NCBI RefSeq assembly: GCF_009729055.1 | Contig: NZ_CP045484.1 | Span: forward strand, 434,001-498,000 | DNA from: Sulfurisphaera ohwakuensis | Lineage (GTDB): Archaea; Thermoproteota; Thermoprotei_A; Sulfolobales; Sulfolobaceae | DNA length: 64,000 bases | Reading direction: 5' to 3' | Part shown: piece after piece, positions 55,832 through 64,000 of the stretch | Layout of the letters: the number at the start of each line of letters is the position of its first letter | How positions within the stretch are numbered: the stretch's first letter is position 1 | The notes under the pieces: generated by a model | Seen by the model: only the letters and a program-made list of their open reading frames with translations | What the model was told of the DNA's origin: nothing | Database searches by the model: none | Made by a program: the position numbers and the translations under genes

Positions 55832-57340
55832 TTAGCTATAGTTTAAGTAGAACACACCAGTAGGTATTATGTAATATTGCCCATTAATATCGTATAGGGC
55901 ACTGTAATTTGAATAATATACATTAAGTGGTGTAGCAAGCTCATTTCTTACACCCAATATTAACGCTGAACTTGATATTTGACTACTAGAAATACTAACC
56001 CCAATATTTACCATGCCTAATTCTGCGGTAAATGCTGGTGAAGCCTCGGGCATTACAAGAGTAGCTAAAGCACCAACATTAAGTCCAACCTGAAACTGTG
56101 AATTAATACCATGAATATACATGCTTCCATATGAAAAAACTTGTTCACCGCTAGATGAACCAAGATATGTTAGATTATTGAAGTAAACTGGAGCTATACA
56201 ACCTCTACCACCCCCCGGACTATAGAAAATGAAAGGTTTAATAGTTGAGTAACTATTCCTAGGCAACTCATTATAAGAAGTATTAGGAATATATGAATTA
56301 TAATAGTATATTTTTGGTGCTACTGCATTCCCATTCTCTACTGACACAATTTCTGTTAATATTACTTGCAGAAAGTGATAAACTTGATAAATACTATCAT
56401 GAGGTATATAATAAATCTCAGTCCAATTAACCCATGCAACCTGACCTAAAACATACAACTGACCAACATCATATGGGGATGGAGTACCTATTTCTGTGGT
56501 ATTATATGCTTCAACTATACTGTTACTATCGCATACTGTTAATGATGGACCGGGAATAGTAACCCTAATAGGTAATTGACCCAGTAGAGGTTGAGAAATA
56601 TAAAATCCAATACTAACAGAATAACCTTGTTGATTAGAGACAATAACTCCTAATGTAGATTCATAGTAGTTTAGGTTGTTTTGCGGTCCTATTATTGTTG
56701 CTATTGCTATTGGTCCTACTGATTTGTTGTTTGGGTACCATCCTATGATGTTTGGTATGTATTCTGTTATTACGTAACCTCCGTTTGTTTTGGATGTTAT
56801 TGTTGTGGTTGTTGTTTGTTGTACTATTTTTTGGTTTTTGTTGTTTTTTAGTTTTATTTTGTGTTTTATTGGTGTTTTGAATTTTATTATTATGTTTTTT
56901 CCTCCTTGTCCGTTAATTATTTGTGTTATGTTTAGTGGTGTTGCGTATGTTTGTGTTAGTGTTATTATTGTTGTTTGGTTTATTATACTGTATGTTGCTA
57001 GGATTAGGATTGATGGGTAGATTATTGTTTTTTCTTTTTTATTGAATTTTATCCATTGTTCTGCCCATTTATCTAGTTTTTTTACTGGGAATTGGTAGTA
57101 TTGTTTATTGCTTGCGTTGTATATTTTTTGGAATGTTGTTCCGTTTGATGTTGGGTAGAATGCGAAGACTGATATTGAGGCATTAGTTATTAGTTTGTGG
57201 TGAGAGTATAAGAAGATTTTTATAGTATTTGCTGTTGTTAATGCTTGTTGAATCGTAATATTTAACTGTGGATAATATAGTCCAAGCAAGATTATTAACA
57301 ATAAGATAATTGGAATAAAATAGTAATAAAATCTCCTCAT
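55832..57340 (-). CDS. Large secreted or surface protein with mosaic codon usage
   Basis: 502 residues: a short basic N-terminus (MRRFYYY), one hydrophobic segment (IPIILLLIILLGLY) serving as signal or anchor, then a Thr/Asn/Ser/Tyr-rich beta-type exodomain with many NxS/T glycosylation sites. No catalytic motif. ATG 57340 is chosen because TTTATAAATATG lies about 26 bp before it. Residues about 43-225 are written with a different codon set from the rest (see finding). Function unknown; cell-surface or adhesion role is inference. Confidence 0.7.
   Translation of the reverse strand: MRRFYYYFIPIILLLIILLGLYYPQLNITIQQALTTANTIKIFLYSHHKLITNASISVFAFYPTSNGTTFQKIYNASNKQYYQFPVKKLDKWAEQWIKFNKKEKTIIYPSILILATYSIINQTTIITLTQTYATPLNITQIINGQGGKNIIIKFKTPIKHKIKLKNNKNQKIVQQTTTTTITSKTNGGYVITEYIPNIIGWYPNNKSVGPIAIATIIGPQNNLNYYESTLGVIVSNQQGYSVSIGFYISQPLLGQLPIRVTIPGPSLTVCDSNSIVEAYNTTEIGTPSPYDVGQLYVLGQVAWVNWTEIYYIPHDSIYQVYHFLQVILTEIVSVENGNAVAPKIYYYNSYIPNTSYNELPRNSYSTIKPFIFYSPGGGRGCIAPVYFNNLTYLGSSSGEQVFSYGSMYIHGINSQFQVGLNVGALATLVMPEASPAFTAELGMVNIGVSISSSQISSSALILGVRNELATPLNVYYSNYSALYDINGQYYIIPTGVFYLNYS
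56666..57215 (-). other. Block of atypical codon usage inside the surface-protein gene
   Basis: Within this stretch every Tyr I read is TAC, every Phe TTC, nearly every Asn AAC, and Leu is mostly CTA. Outside it, the same gene uses TAT, TTT, AAT and TTA. The downstream edge is sharp: AAC-CTA-AAC-TAC switches to TAT-GAA-TCT at 56665/56666. The coding strand of the block is nearly devoid of G and T at third positions. Confidence 0.8.
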
Positions 57341-57718
57341 ACTACGAGATATTTTCAAAACATATTTATAAATTTTTTCACAAATTCTCTATCTAAAAAT
57401 CCTTAAACAGTTCTTCCTATTTTAAACCTTCTATTCGTCATTAAAAAGTATTTTCATAATTTCTCTGAAGATTTCTGTAAAATACTCATTGCTAATTTCA
57501 AGATATATAACAAGAGATAAGTATTTTAAACTGTAAGATTCAAGATTTAAAGTTTAATTTTTCTGAAAATCATCTATTTCTACAATTTTCCGCAAAATGT
57601 TAATGTTAGTTTACCTGCACTTCGTTTTTTCCATAGGCAGCTAATTAATAACTTTTCCCAAAATTCGATCATCAAAATGAAAGTAAAAAGGGGCATAGTG
57701 TGAATTAAAGAAGCAAAA
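57341..57718. other. 378-bp intergenic region
   Basis: Contains the TATA element of the surface-protein gene (TTTATAAATATG, about 57360-57373, minus strand). The remainder is AT-rich with no coding frame, RNA motif or repeat that I can support. The MFS gene ends at its far side. Confidence 0.4.
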
Positions 57719-58843
57719 TCATTTGCTCTTCTGCGGAGTTTTTCTTATTGACATCATAAACACAGCTAGAAGTGATAAAACTCCTATTAAACCGAAAACT
57801 ACTGTATAAATTTCAGAATATATTAGTCCTAGTTGATAAATTATAGCAAATATAACACTTCCCAATGCCCCACCTAAGGCTTTTCCAGTATATAAGATTC
57901 CACTATTTATTGTAGAGAATCTAGTTCCAAAAATCTCACCGGCAACGTTAAAATATAAGGTTATCATTGAACCACCAGCAAATCCTATTAAAACTACTGA
58001 TACTGGTAATTGATTAAGAAGAAGGAAACTGGCACCTATTGTTATGATAACATTAAGTAGTAATGTAGTCTTTACTATTCCTAATCTGTCTGCAATAAAA
58101 CCAAATAAAGGTCGTAGACCTCCGCTCAGTAGAGGTAATATTGAAATTAGTGCAATTAGTTCTTCTTGTGGTAAATTTTTACCTAACACTGGTAATTCTG
58201 ACGACATGACGGTTAAGGGTGTAACTGCGCCTACGAATGAGATATATATCAACCAGAATTTAAGTGATAAGATAACTTGCTTTGGTGCTTGCCCAGCTAA
58301 ATTTTGAGGATACTCTGAGAAATAAAGGAGTAGTGGTAACAATATGACTTCTGTCAAACCTATTGTTAAAGTGACTATACGATAATTCCCAGCAAGGGCT
58401 ATAAAAGGGTTCGCAATAGCTGACCCTAAACCAAAGCCCATTGATACTATACCAGTGGCAAAGCCCATTCTATCCCTAAACCATTTCATTGCCAAATTTG
58501 CAGCTATTCCATAAAGTATTCCCTCACCTATGCTCCCCAATGACCATGCTAAATAGAAAAAGTAAATATTTGGCGAAAAGTACGTTCCTAGGAATCCAAT
58601 AGCAGATAGTATTGCTGAAATAATTCCAATTTTTCTAGGTCCACTTTTATCAGCAAAATGTCCTCCAATTGGTTGAAACCCAGAGGAAAATATGCTAAAT
58701 AATGTGAATCCTAAAGCAATTTGAACAAGGCTAACGTTAAATCCTTCTTTAAGCAGAGGTTCAAGAGCATTCCATGAGTATTGGTACAAGGAGTTAAAGC
58801 ACATTACAACGAATCCTATAGCTAGGTACTTACCTCTGCCCAT
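57719..58843 (-). CDS. Major facilitator superfamily transporter
   Basis: 374 residues with about 12 membrane helices. The loop between helices 2 and 3, GGHFADKSGPRKIG, is the MFS signature, and its second-half counterpart GFIADRLGIVKT is present. IGEGILYGIAANLAMKWF resembles oxalate/formate (OFA) or monocarboxylate carriers. The substrate is probably an organic acid (inference). Stands alone. Confidence 0.88.
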   Translation of the reverse strand: MGRGKYLAIGFVVMCFNSLYQYSWNALEPLLKEGFNVSLVQIALGFTLFSIFSSGFQPIGGHFADKSGPRKIGIISAILSAIGFLGTYFSPNIYFFYLAWSLGSIGEGILYGIAANLAMKWFRDRMGFATGIVSMGFGLGSAIANPFIALAGNYRIVTLTIGLTEVILLPLLLYFSEYPQNLAGQAPKQVILSLKFWLIYISFVGAVTPLTVMSSELPVLGKNLPQEELIALISILPLLSGGLRPLFGFIADRLGIVKTTLLLNVIITIGASFLLLNQLPVSVVLIGFAGGSMITLYFNVAGEIFGTRFSTINSGILYTGKALGGALGSVIFAIIYQLGLIYSEIYTVVFGLIGVLSLLAVFMMSIRKTPQKSK

Positions 58844-58860
58844 ACTTAAATAGTTGAATG

Positions 58861-58877
58861 TTAGGTAATAAACCTAA
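58861..58877. repeat. Small inverted repeat upstream of MFS and AIM24 genes
   Basis: TTAGGT-AATAA-ACCTAA: 6-bp perfect arms in the divergent gap. Short enough to be chance, but it lies at the MFS promoter. Confidence 0.35.
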
Positions 58878-58936
58878 TTACTAACACTCTACTTGCTCTA
58901 GTTTAAATTTATATAATTGAAGTTAAAAAAATAAAT

Positions 58937-59629
58937 ATGCCTCAATATCAAATCTTTGGAAATGATTTACAATATCTAAAAGTCATCTTAGCTCCAGGTG
59001 AAGGAATATATGCTGATGCTGGGCACATGATAGCAAAACAAGCTTCTGTTACGCTTCAAACAAGACTAAGAGGCGGAATACTCAGTGGATTAAAAAGAGT
59101 TTTAACTGGTGGCTCATTTTTTGTTACTGAATTTTACGGTCCTGGAGAGTTATATTTATCTGGTATTTTTCCTGGCAAAATTATCCAAATTCCTTTGGAG
59201 GGAAGAGGAATTTTAGCTGAAGCACATACTTTCCTTGCAGCTGAAAATAGTGTAAACTATAATACACAATTGGCAAAGCTTACGGCTGGATGGTTAGGTG
59301 GCGAGGGACTTTTCTTAGCTAAATTTAGAGGATTTGGGAATGTATTTCTACATTCTTATGGAGATGTCATAGTGAGAGATCTAGCTCCTGGAGAAATTTT
59401 ACAAGTTGAGGCATCTCATCTAATGGCATTTCAAGAAGGAATGAACTATGATGTTCAGTTAGTGGGAGGATTAAGATCAATATTCTTTGCTCATGAAGGC
59501 TTATTCTTTGTGACTATTCAAGGCCCAGGTAGAGTATGGTTACATACACTAACAGCAGAACAATTGGCTTCAGCACTAATACCATTTTTGCCTCAAGGAC
59601 AGCAAGGGGGAATTAATTTACCATTTTAA
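58937..59629 (+). CDS. AIM24/TIGR00266 family protein
   Basis: 230 residues, all beta with repeated Gly-rich turns: QYLKVILAPGEGIYADAGHMIA, LSGLKRVLTGGSFFVTEFYGPGELYL, and the later parallel VIVRDLAPGEILQVEASHLMAF. This is the AIM24 (formerly DUF124) double-psi-like beta roll. Function unknown. TTTAAATTTATATAA at about 58900-58914 gives a near-leaderless start. Confidence 0.88.
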   Translation: MPQYQIFGNDLQYLKVILAPGEGIYADAGHMIAKQASVTLQTRLRGGILSGLKRVLTGGSFFVTEFYGPGELYLSGIFPGKIIQIPLEGRGILAEAHTFLAAENSVNYNTQLAKLTAGWLGGEGLFLAKFRGFGNVFLHSYGDVIVRDLAPGEILQVEASHLMAFQEGMNYDVQLVGGLRSIFFAHEGLFFVTIQGPGRVWLHTLTAEQLASALIPFLPQGQQGGINLPF

Positions 59630-59661
59630 AAGTTTTTAATTTTTCTATGTTTTGATAGCTT

Positions 59662-60441
59662 ATGAGAGTAAGTATAATAGGAGTAGGTAAGATAGGTTAT
59701 GCTATTTTAAAAGGAGTAAAAAGCCTTAATGTTGAAATCATAGGTACTGGAAGAAGTGAAGAGACCTTAGATAAAATTAAAAAAGAAGGCGTAGAGGCTA
59801 CTAGAGACAATGAGTATGCTATAAAAAAGAGTGATATAATTATATTGGCTGTAAAACCTCAACATTTCCATTCCATCTTAGACAAGGTAAGTAAAACTGC
59901 ATGGGAGGGTAAAAAAGTTGTTTCAGTTATGGCTGGTATAAGGATTTCTACGTTAACGAGGCTGACGAATGCTAAAGTGTATAGAGCTATGCCTAATATA
60001 AATGCGGTCATTGGTAAGGCTACAACAGCATTAGCTGAAGAAAGAGATGAGGAAGTTGAAAGAATTTTTAGGACTATTGGAAACGTTTACTGGATTCCAG
60101 AGGAATTGTTTGATGCATGGACAGCAATAATTGGTAGTGGTCCAGCGTTTGTTGCAGAGATAATAGATGCATTCGCATTAGGTGCTGTAGCATGTGGAAT
60201 GCCAAGAGAACTTGCCTATCAAGCAATATTAGATATGGTAGAAGGTACTGTATATACTTTAAGAAAGGATAAAACTCATCCAGTTCTATTAAGAGATCAG
60301 GTAACTACTCCTGCCGGTACCACTATTAGGGGGTTAATGGTTATGGAAAGTGAGGGAATAAAATCAGCTATTATTAAGACTATTGAGGCTGCATATCAAA
60401 GGTCAATGGCTATCGGTAAAGAGATCGATAAAATGTATTAA
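59662..60441 (+). CDS. proC: Pyrroline-5-carboxylate reductase
   Basis: Last step of proline synthesis (or recycling), using NAD(P)H. 259 residues: Rossmann start RVSIIGVGKIGYAI, ILAVKPQHF, and the C-terminal signature DQVTTPAGTTIRGLMVME with GSGPAFVAEIIDA before it. A TATA-like AAGTTTTTAA centred about 26 bp upstream supports a leaderless ATG. Confidence 0.93.
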   Translation: MRVSIIGVGKIGYAILKGVKSLNVEIIGTGRSEETLDKIKKEGVEATRDNEYAIKKSDIIILAVKPQHFHSILDKVSKTAWEGKKVVSVMAGIRISTLTRLTNAKVYRAMPNINAVIGKATTALAEERDEEVERIFRTIGNVYWIPEELFDAWTAIIGSGPAFVAEIIDAFALGAVACGMPRELAYQAILDMVEGTVYTLRKDKTHPVLLRDQVTTPAGTTIRGLMVMESEGIKSAIIKTIEAAYQRSMAIGKEIDKMY

Positions 60442-60472
60442 GCTTATTAGTAATGAAATCGAGTATTACCTT

Positions 60473-60811
60473 ATGATAGTCATATCATCACTTTTAGATA
60501 AAAGAATGAGTGATCACAATCTTAATGCTAAAGATGTTATTGATGAGATTCTACCAAAGTTACTCAGCTCTGTCCACATGTTTAGAAGTAAAGGCGTTAT
60601 TTACGCTGCTACGTTCACTAACAAGTACATATGGACTATGAAGATAAATACTCAAATGTTCTCTATCGAAATTTGTAAATATAAGTATAAGTACTGGGAG
60701 CTTCCAGATCTTAACATTAAAAAAGTTGAATGTTATAGATTAATGGGAGAATTACTTGATTATGTTAGACAGAAATTAAACTCAGTAATCGCTCCTAGCA
60801 ATATCTCTTAA
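60473..60811 (+). CDS. Hypothetical protein
   Basis: About 112 residues, alpha then beta: MIVISSLLDKRMSDHNL, a helix DVIDEILPKLLSSVHMF, strands GVIYAATFTNKYIWTMKI and MFSIEICKYKYKYW, and a last helix. No family recognised. ATG 60473 is chosen from a TATA-like ATTAAGCTTATT 27 bp upstream; the frame is open further up, into proC. The end overlaps nadM by 30 nt. Confidence 0.55.
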   Translation: MIVISSLLDKRMSDHNLNAKDVIDEILPKLLSSVHMFRSKGVIYAATFTNKYIWTMKINTQMFSIEICKYKYKYWELPDLNIKKVECYRLMGELLDYVRQKLNSVIAPSNIS

Positions 60812-61300
60812 TCTTTCGTCCCCCTTAATCTCTTTTATAAAACTGTAGACACTTTTAGGAACTAGTTCGCTCCAACTTTCATTATTTTCCAACATTAACT
60901 TTCTTATTTTAGTAGCATTATACATTTCCCTGTTAAACATTGGAGGTAGATCTACTATATATCCAGCTTCTCTAGCATTAGATATAACCAAAGGATTTCC
61001 GCTTACTACTACATCAAATTTGGGTGAATATAGTTCTAAGTTTCTAATCCATAATCCGCTAGTAAATGAATCCATTATTGGAAAGAATATAACTCTAGTG
61101 AAATCTACGTTAAATTCTTTGAGTCCTTTTTTAATCATAAGGATTCTTTCTCCTGCTGTAAAAGGATTATATATAGTATGACTATCTTTCCCGCTTCCTA
61201 CAACTATAATTAGTTCGTCATATTTGCTGAGTAACCATTCTATTACAGCTAAATGACCTAAATGGAAGGGCTGAAATCTTCCTGGAAATACAGCTCTCAT
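60782..61300 (-). CDS. nadM: Nicotinamide-nucleotide adenylyltransferase
   Basis: Makes NAD from NMN and ATP. 172 residues with the archaeal NadM start [16 protein letters not shown] (HxGH-type motif at 13-16), [19 protein letters not shown], and VSGNPLV. The start is ATG 61300, which overlaps the upstream oxidase stop by 4 nt (ATGA). Sir2 at 45 kb consumes NAD, but the genes are far apart. Confidence 0.92.
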   Translation of the reverse strand: MRAVFPGRFQPFHLGHLAVIEWLLSKYDELIIVVGSGKDSHTIYNPFTAGERILMIKKGLKEFNVDFTRVIFFPIMDSFTSGLWIRNLELYSPKFDVVVSGNPLVISNAREAGYIVDLPPMFNREMYNATKIRKLMLENNESWSELVPKSVYSFIKEIKGDERLRDIARSDY

Positions 61301-62619
61301 TTCTTTTCCCACGATTTATATGCTAATTCAACATACTTATTAGGGTTCATAATATCGTAAGGATCTATTAGATCTTTAATCCCCTTCATTATTTTAAGTA
61401 CTTCTTCACCATTATGGCTGACAATTTGTTCTGCAAGTAGCTTAGCTTTCTGATAACCAATTCCATGTTCACCAGATACTGAACCTCCTAGATCTATAGC
61501 TATTTTTGCTACTTCCTCAAAGATTTGTTCAGCTAAAGAAGTATCGCTAAGCATAATGTTAGGATGAAGGTTCCCATCCCCTATGTGAGCTATTACGGGC
61601 ATTCTGATACTATATTTTCTTTCGATCTCTTTTAATCTCTTTATAGCATCAATTAATTTAGATACTGGAACAACTATATCTTCAACAAACATATACTTGC
61701 TCTCAGCCCTTATCGCTATAGCTGATTGAGCCCTAATAGAATAGATTTTTTCAGCCTCTTCTCCTTCAGCAATAATGTAGTCCCTTCCTTTTAATATATC
61801 TTTTAATTCATCAAGATAATCCTCCTCAACAGATATGATAAAGGCACCTCCTTCACTTTCTTTCAATCCAGCATTTAAATTCTTATTTAAAGCTCTTATA
61901 ACATCTATGTCGATATATTCGGAAATTTCTGGTAAAATTCTCCTCTTCCTTAGCTCAACTATAGTTTCAGCTGTATCTTCAAGACTTTTCATATAAGCTA
62001 AAACTGTATATATTTTCTTTCTTGGCAAGGGCGTAATCCTTAACCATATTTCCGTTATAATTCCTAATGTTCCTTCACTTCCGACAAAGAGATGGACTAG
62101 ATCATATCCCCCTCTATTCTTTCTTAATGGTTCACCAACCTTAATGACTTTTCCGTTAGGTAAAACAACTTTTAATGCTAAAACCCAATCCCTAAAAGTT
62201 CCGTATTTTACACCTCTCATTCCTCCAGATGAATTTGCTGTTGCGCCTCCTACAGTACATAAGAAAAAGCTAGCTGGATCTGGGGGAAAGAAAAAGCCTT
62301 TCTTATTTAATTCCTTATTTAAATATTCAAGGTTAACTCCAGGTTGTACATGAGCATACCAGTCTATCTCGTTTATTTCTATTATCTTATTCATGTATTT
62401 GCTCATATCAAGAAGAATACATCCTTCACACATTAAATGTCCAGAAAGGCTTGTCCCAGCACCCCAAGTTACAATAGGTGTTTTAGTCTCTCTGGCATAA
62501 TTAACTACTTTGACAATTTCCTCTTCATTCTTTGGGTAAACAATTATTTTAGGTTTAACCTTAAATCCTACAAAATCTTCTCTTTCTTCTCCTTGGGTAT
62601 ATTCAATTCCTTCAAGCAC
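61297..62619 (-). CDS. FAD-linked oxidase, GlcD / D-lactate dehydrogenase type
   Basis: 440 residues. The FAD-binding (PCMH) part has [12 protein letters not shown] and [26 protein letters not shown]; the C-terminal part has [12 protein letters not shown] and [13 protein letters not shown]. It oxidises a 2-hydroxy acid such as glycolate or D-lactate. No iron-sulfur partner (GlcF) is adjacent. The GTG start lies 2 nt after the PaREP1-like stop, so PaREP1-like, oxidase and nadM form one operon. Confidence 0.9.
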   Translation of the reverse strand: MLEGIEYTQGEEREDFVGFKVKPKIIVYPKNEEEIVKVVNYARETKTPIVTWGAGTSLSGHLMCEGCILLDMSKYMNKIIEINEIDWYAHVQPGVNLEYLNKELNKKGFFFPPDPASFFLCTVGGATANSSGGMRGVKYGTFRDWVLALKVVLPNGKVIKVGEPLRKNRGGYDLVHLFVGSEGTLGIITEIWLRITPLPRKKIYTVLAYMKSLEDTAETIVELRKRRILPEISEYIDIDVIRALNKNLNAGLKESEGGAFIISVEEDYLDELKDILKGRDYIIAEGEEAEKIYSIRAQSAIAIRAESKYMFVEDIVVPVSKLIDAIKRLKEIERKYSIRMPVIAHIGDGNLHPNIMLSDTSLAEQIFEEVAKIAIDLGGSVSGEHGIGYQKAKLLAEQIVSHNGEEVLKIMKGIKDLIDPYDIMNPNKYVELAYKSWEKK

Positions 62620-62621
62620 AA

Positions 62622-63065
62622 TTAATCATTATAATACTTTGTAATAATTTTTTTGATGTTTTCGATTCTCTCTTTTATTTCCTTTTCACCTGGTTGCCTG
62701 TCTATCAACGAGTATACTGAAGATAAATAAGAGCTTAAACCTAATTTTTCCGCTATCTTTTCCATGCTTTTTGGTGTCCATTTACCCTCGTTTTCGTTTT
62801 TAATTGCTTCATCAATTTTTTTAGATAAAGCTAGTGAGCGTATTATAAGTTCTACTGATTTACAAAGCTTATCGACTGCCTCACTTAAATTTCCTCCTTT
62901 AAGAAGTTCACATGCTCTCTCTAAAGTTATTTGACTTAACTCAGAATAAATTTTGGGTTTTAAGTCATCATTAATGTTAAATGAGCTTAGAACTAGTTCT
63001 GCAATATCAGCCTCATCAACGTTCATTCGTATTAACTCTTTAACGAGTGTTGGCGGTAATCTCAC
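62622..63065 (-). CDS. PaREP1-like protein
   Basis: 147 residues, helical: [35 protein letters not shown] is the PaREP1-type core, followed by [15 protein letters not shown]. Function unknown. The GTG is a leaderless start by its CTTTTTAATTCC TATA (centre about 26 bp upstream). It leads an operon with the FAD-linked oxidase and nadM, an odd pairing. Confidence 0.7.
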   Translation of the reverse strand: MRLPPTLVKELIRMNVDEADIAELVLSSFNINDDLKPKIYSELSQITLERACELLKGGNLSEAVDKLCKSVELIIRSLALSKKIDEAIKNENEGKWTPKSMEKIAEKLGLSSYLSSVYSLIDRQPGEKEIKERIENIKKIITKYYND

Positions 63066-63099
63066 AGAATAGTAAAAATTTGCCGGAATTAAAAAGCGT

Positions 63100-64000
63100 T
63101 TATACTGTTAAAGATGCATGATAAGGGACATTAAAGGCAGAATTTACAAGTAATCTACTATATATTTTTTTAATTAAAATATAATTTCTGTTAAAATCTA
63201 GTAATAATTTGATTCCTTCTTTTCCCTTATCAAATCTCAGTATACCACTATTATCACCAGCCTCCATAATGCACAGAACACCTTGAGAGTAATATTCTCT
63301 ATTTAAATGAAGAAAATGAGTTACAGCATTCTCAGCTGAAATCATAGCACTCCTAGCCGTTTTAGCTGGAATCATACCCTTAGCTAAGTCTCCAAGAGCA
63401 TAAATTCTATCGCTATGTAAAAAGTAAGGTAATTTTACTGGGACAAAACCAGAATCGTCAGTTAAACCGGATTTTATTATTACTTCTGGGGCTGAAAGAG
63501 TTGGAAGTACAGATATAACGTCAGCCTCAATCTCCTGATCATTACCTAAAATGACCTTGTTCTTCCTTATTTCCTTTACATATGTACCTTTTATCACTTT
63601 TATACCTCTTCTCTGAAAATATCCGTTTGCTTTCTCAGCAATCTTATCATTTTGTAAAATCCCAAATACTCCCTTAGGACTTTGAGTAACTAAATAGACT
63701 TCTCCCTTTATTCCTCTCTTTCTTAAAATATACTCAGAAATTAGGGCAACTTGATAAGAGGGTCCTTCAATTGGACTATTTCTAGCATTACCAACTAAAA
63801 TTCTTACACCGTCTTCGGCACTTTCCAAAGCTTTTTTCAATCCTAAAAAGCCCTCAAGAGTGTGATGCATAAACGCAAACTCATGTCCTGGTATTTTCTC
63901 AAAGTTTTCCTCATAAGCACCACCCAATGCAATAAATAAATAATCGTAATCGAAAGTACCCTTAGTGGTTTTAACTTCTCTAGTTTGTGGTAAAATTTCA
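63100..64000 (-). CDS. SQR/NDH-2-like FAD oxidoreductase (5' end outside window)
   Basis: The minus-strand frame runs open through the window edge, so only about the last 299 residues are seen. DYDYLFIALGG and RIYALGDLAKG are the usual flavoprotein motifs. A cysteine sits in GVLCIMEAGDN, where SQR has its C-terminal redox cysteine, but the partner cysteine region reads VGNARNSPIEGPSYQ without Cys. It may be a single-cysteine SQR relative or an NADH dehydrogenase of type II. Confidence 0.75.
   Translation of the reverse strand, partial: EILPQTREVKTTKGTFDYDYLFIALGGAYEENFEKIPGHEFAFMHHTLEGFLGLKKALESAEDGVRILVGNARNSPIEGPSYQVALISEYILRKRGIKGEVYLVTQSPKGVFGILQNDKIAEKANGYFQRRGIKVIKGTYVKEIRKNKVILGNDQEIEADVISVLPTLSAPEVIIKSGLTDDSGFVPVKLPYFLHSDRIYALGDLAKGMIPAKTARSAMISAENAVTHFLHLNREYYSQGVLCIMEAGDNSGILRFDKGKEGIKLLLDFNRNYILIKKIYSRLLVNSAFNVPYHASLTV

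Noticed and set aside
56790-57020. Open frame on the plus strand rich in Val, Ile and Phe that looks like a membrane protein
   Set aside because: It is the complement of the A/C-rich codon block of the surface-protein gene; the hydrophobic look follows from the T/G-rich composition.
57600-57700. TGATGA-like motif on the minus strand near 57675 as a C box
   Set aside because: No D' or D box at suitable spacing and no G/C-rich guide.

Overview
The window is about 64 kb of an AT-rich (roughly one third G+C by eye), gene-dense archaeal chromosome. It belongs to the Sulfolobales, most likely the genus Sulfurisphaera (formerly Sulfolobus tokodaii) or a close relative. The evidence is a Sul7d chromatin protein at 53152, an Hjm/Hel308 helicase, archaeal-type LeuRS, a DoxB-like oxidase subunit, the archaeal acetyl/propionyl-CoA carboxylase genes, sulfur-oxidation genes, and promoters of BRE/TATA type. 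In many genes the TATA centre lies 24-28 bp before the start codon, which implies leaderless mRNA. Internal operon genes instead use GGTGA-type ribosome sites or 1-4 nt stop/start overlaps. I saw no tRNA, rRNA, CRISPR array or insertion sequence.

Layout. 1-3.9 kb: the end of a DUF763 gene, citrate synthase, a PhoU-like DUF47 protein facing a PiT phosphate permease, and a CopG regulator. 4-10 kb: Hel308, then the accC-accB-pccB operon for acetyl/propionyl-CoA carboxylation (3-hydroxypropionate/4-hydroxybutyrate CO2 fixation). 10-12.5 kb: an ABC transporter with a duplicated permease and an ATPase whose 5' end looks frameshifted. 12.6-16 kb: TatA, a second TatA-like protein, TatC, then the two subunits of isopropylmalate dehydratase/homoaconitase. 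16-24 kb: a BluB-like flavoprotein, an aminotransferase, an EVE protein, a DUF1614/CobY/AIR-synthase-like operon, an ABC-2 exporter and a crotonase. 24-31.5 kb: a DoxB-like oxidase subunit followed by a sulfur-handling region (SelW-like, NifX-like, rhodanese, TusA-like, SQR, DsrE, four-repeat DUF1641, SelD-like). 31.5-37.2 kb: a beta-hydroxyacid dehydrogenase, DUF2203, a degenerate ABC-type ATPase, M1 aminopeptidase and a PLD-like membrane protein. 37.2-46.6 kb: LeuRS, a radical SAM/SPASM enzyme, an M20 peptidase, a possible primase accessory protein (PriX-like), a tRNA thiolase, an MTHFR-like protein and Sir2. 46.8-55.5 kb: a DUF3311/sodium-solute symporter pair, a winged-helix regulator, a cation/proton antiporter, a molybdopterin oxidoreductase, Sul7d, an M61 PDZ peptidase and a PaREP1 protein. 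55.8-64 kb: a large surface protein with mosaic codon usage, an MFS carrier, AIM24, ProC, NadM, a GlcD-like FAD oxidase, PaREP1, and the start-less end of an SQR/NDH-2-like flavoprotein.

The least expected content is RNA. I find three strong and three weaker box C/D sRNA genes squeezed into gene ends. One carries a guide matching the conserved 16S segment CUUAAAGGAAUU. Another carries two guides matching nearby segments of the 23S domain IV region (CGCAUGAAUGG and CUGUCCC). Several of their C boxes share or abut the stop codon of the upstream gene. Other notable points are a sharp internal switch in codon usage in the surface-protein gene at 55832-57340, a possible +1 frameshift at the start of an ABC ATPase gene, and a sulfur-relay operon that includes a SelD relative. 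There are also several perfect palindromes at promoters.

All functional calls rest on reading the translated sequence and recalling family motifs. No database search was run.
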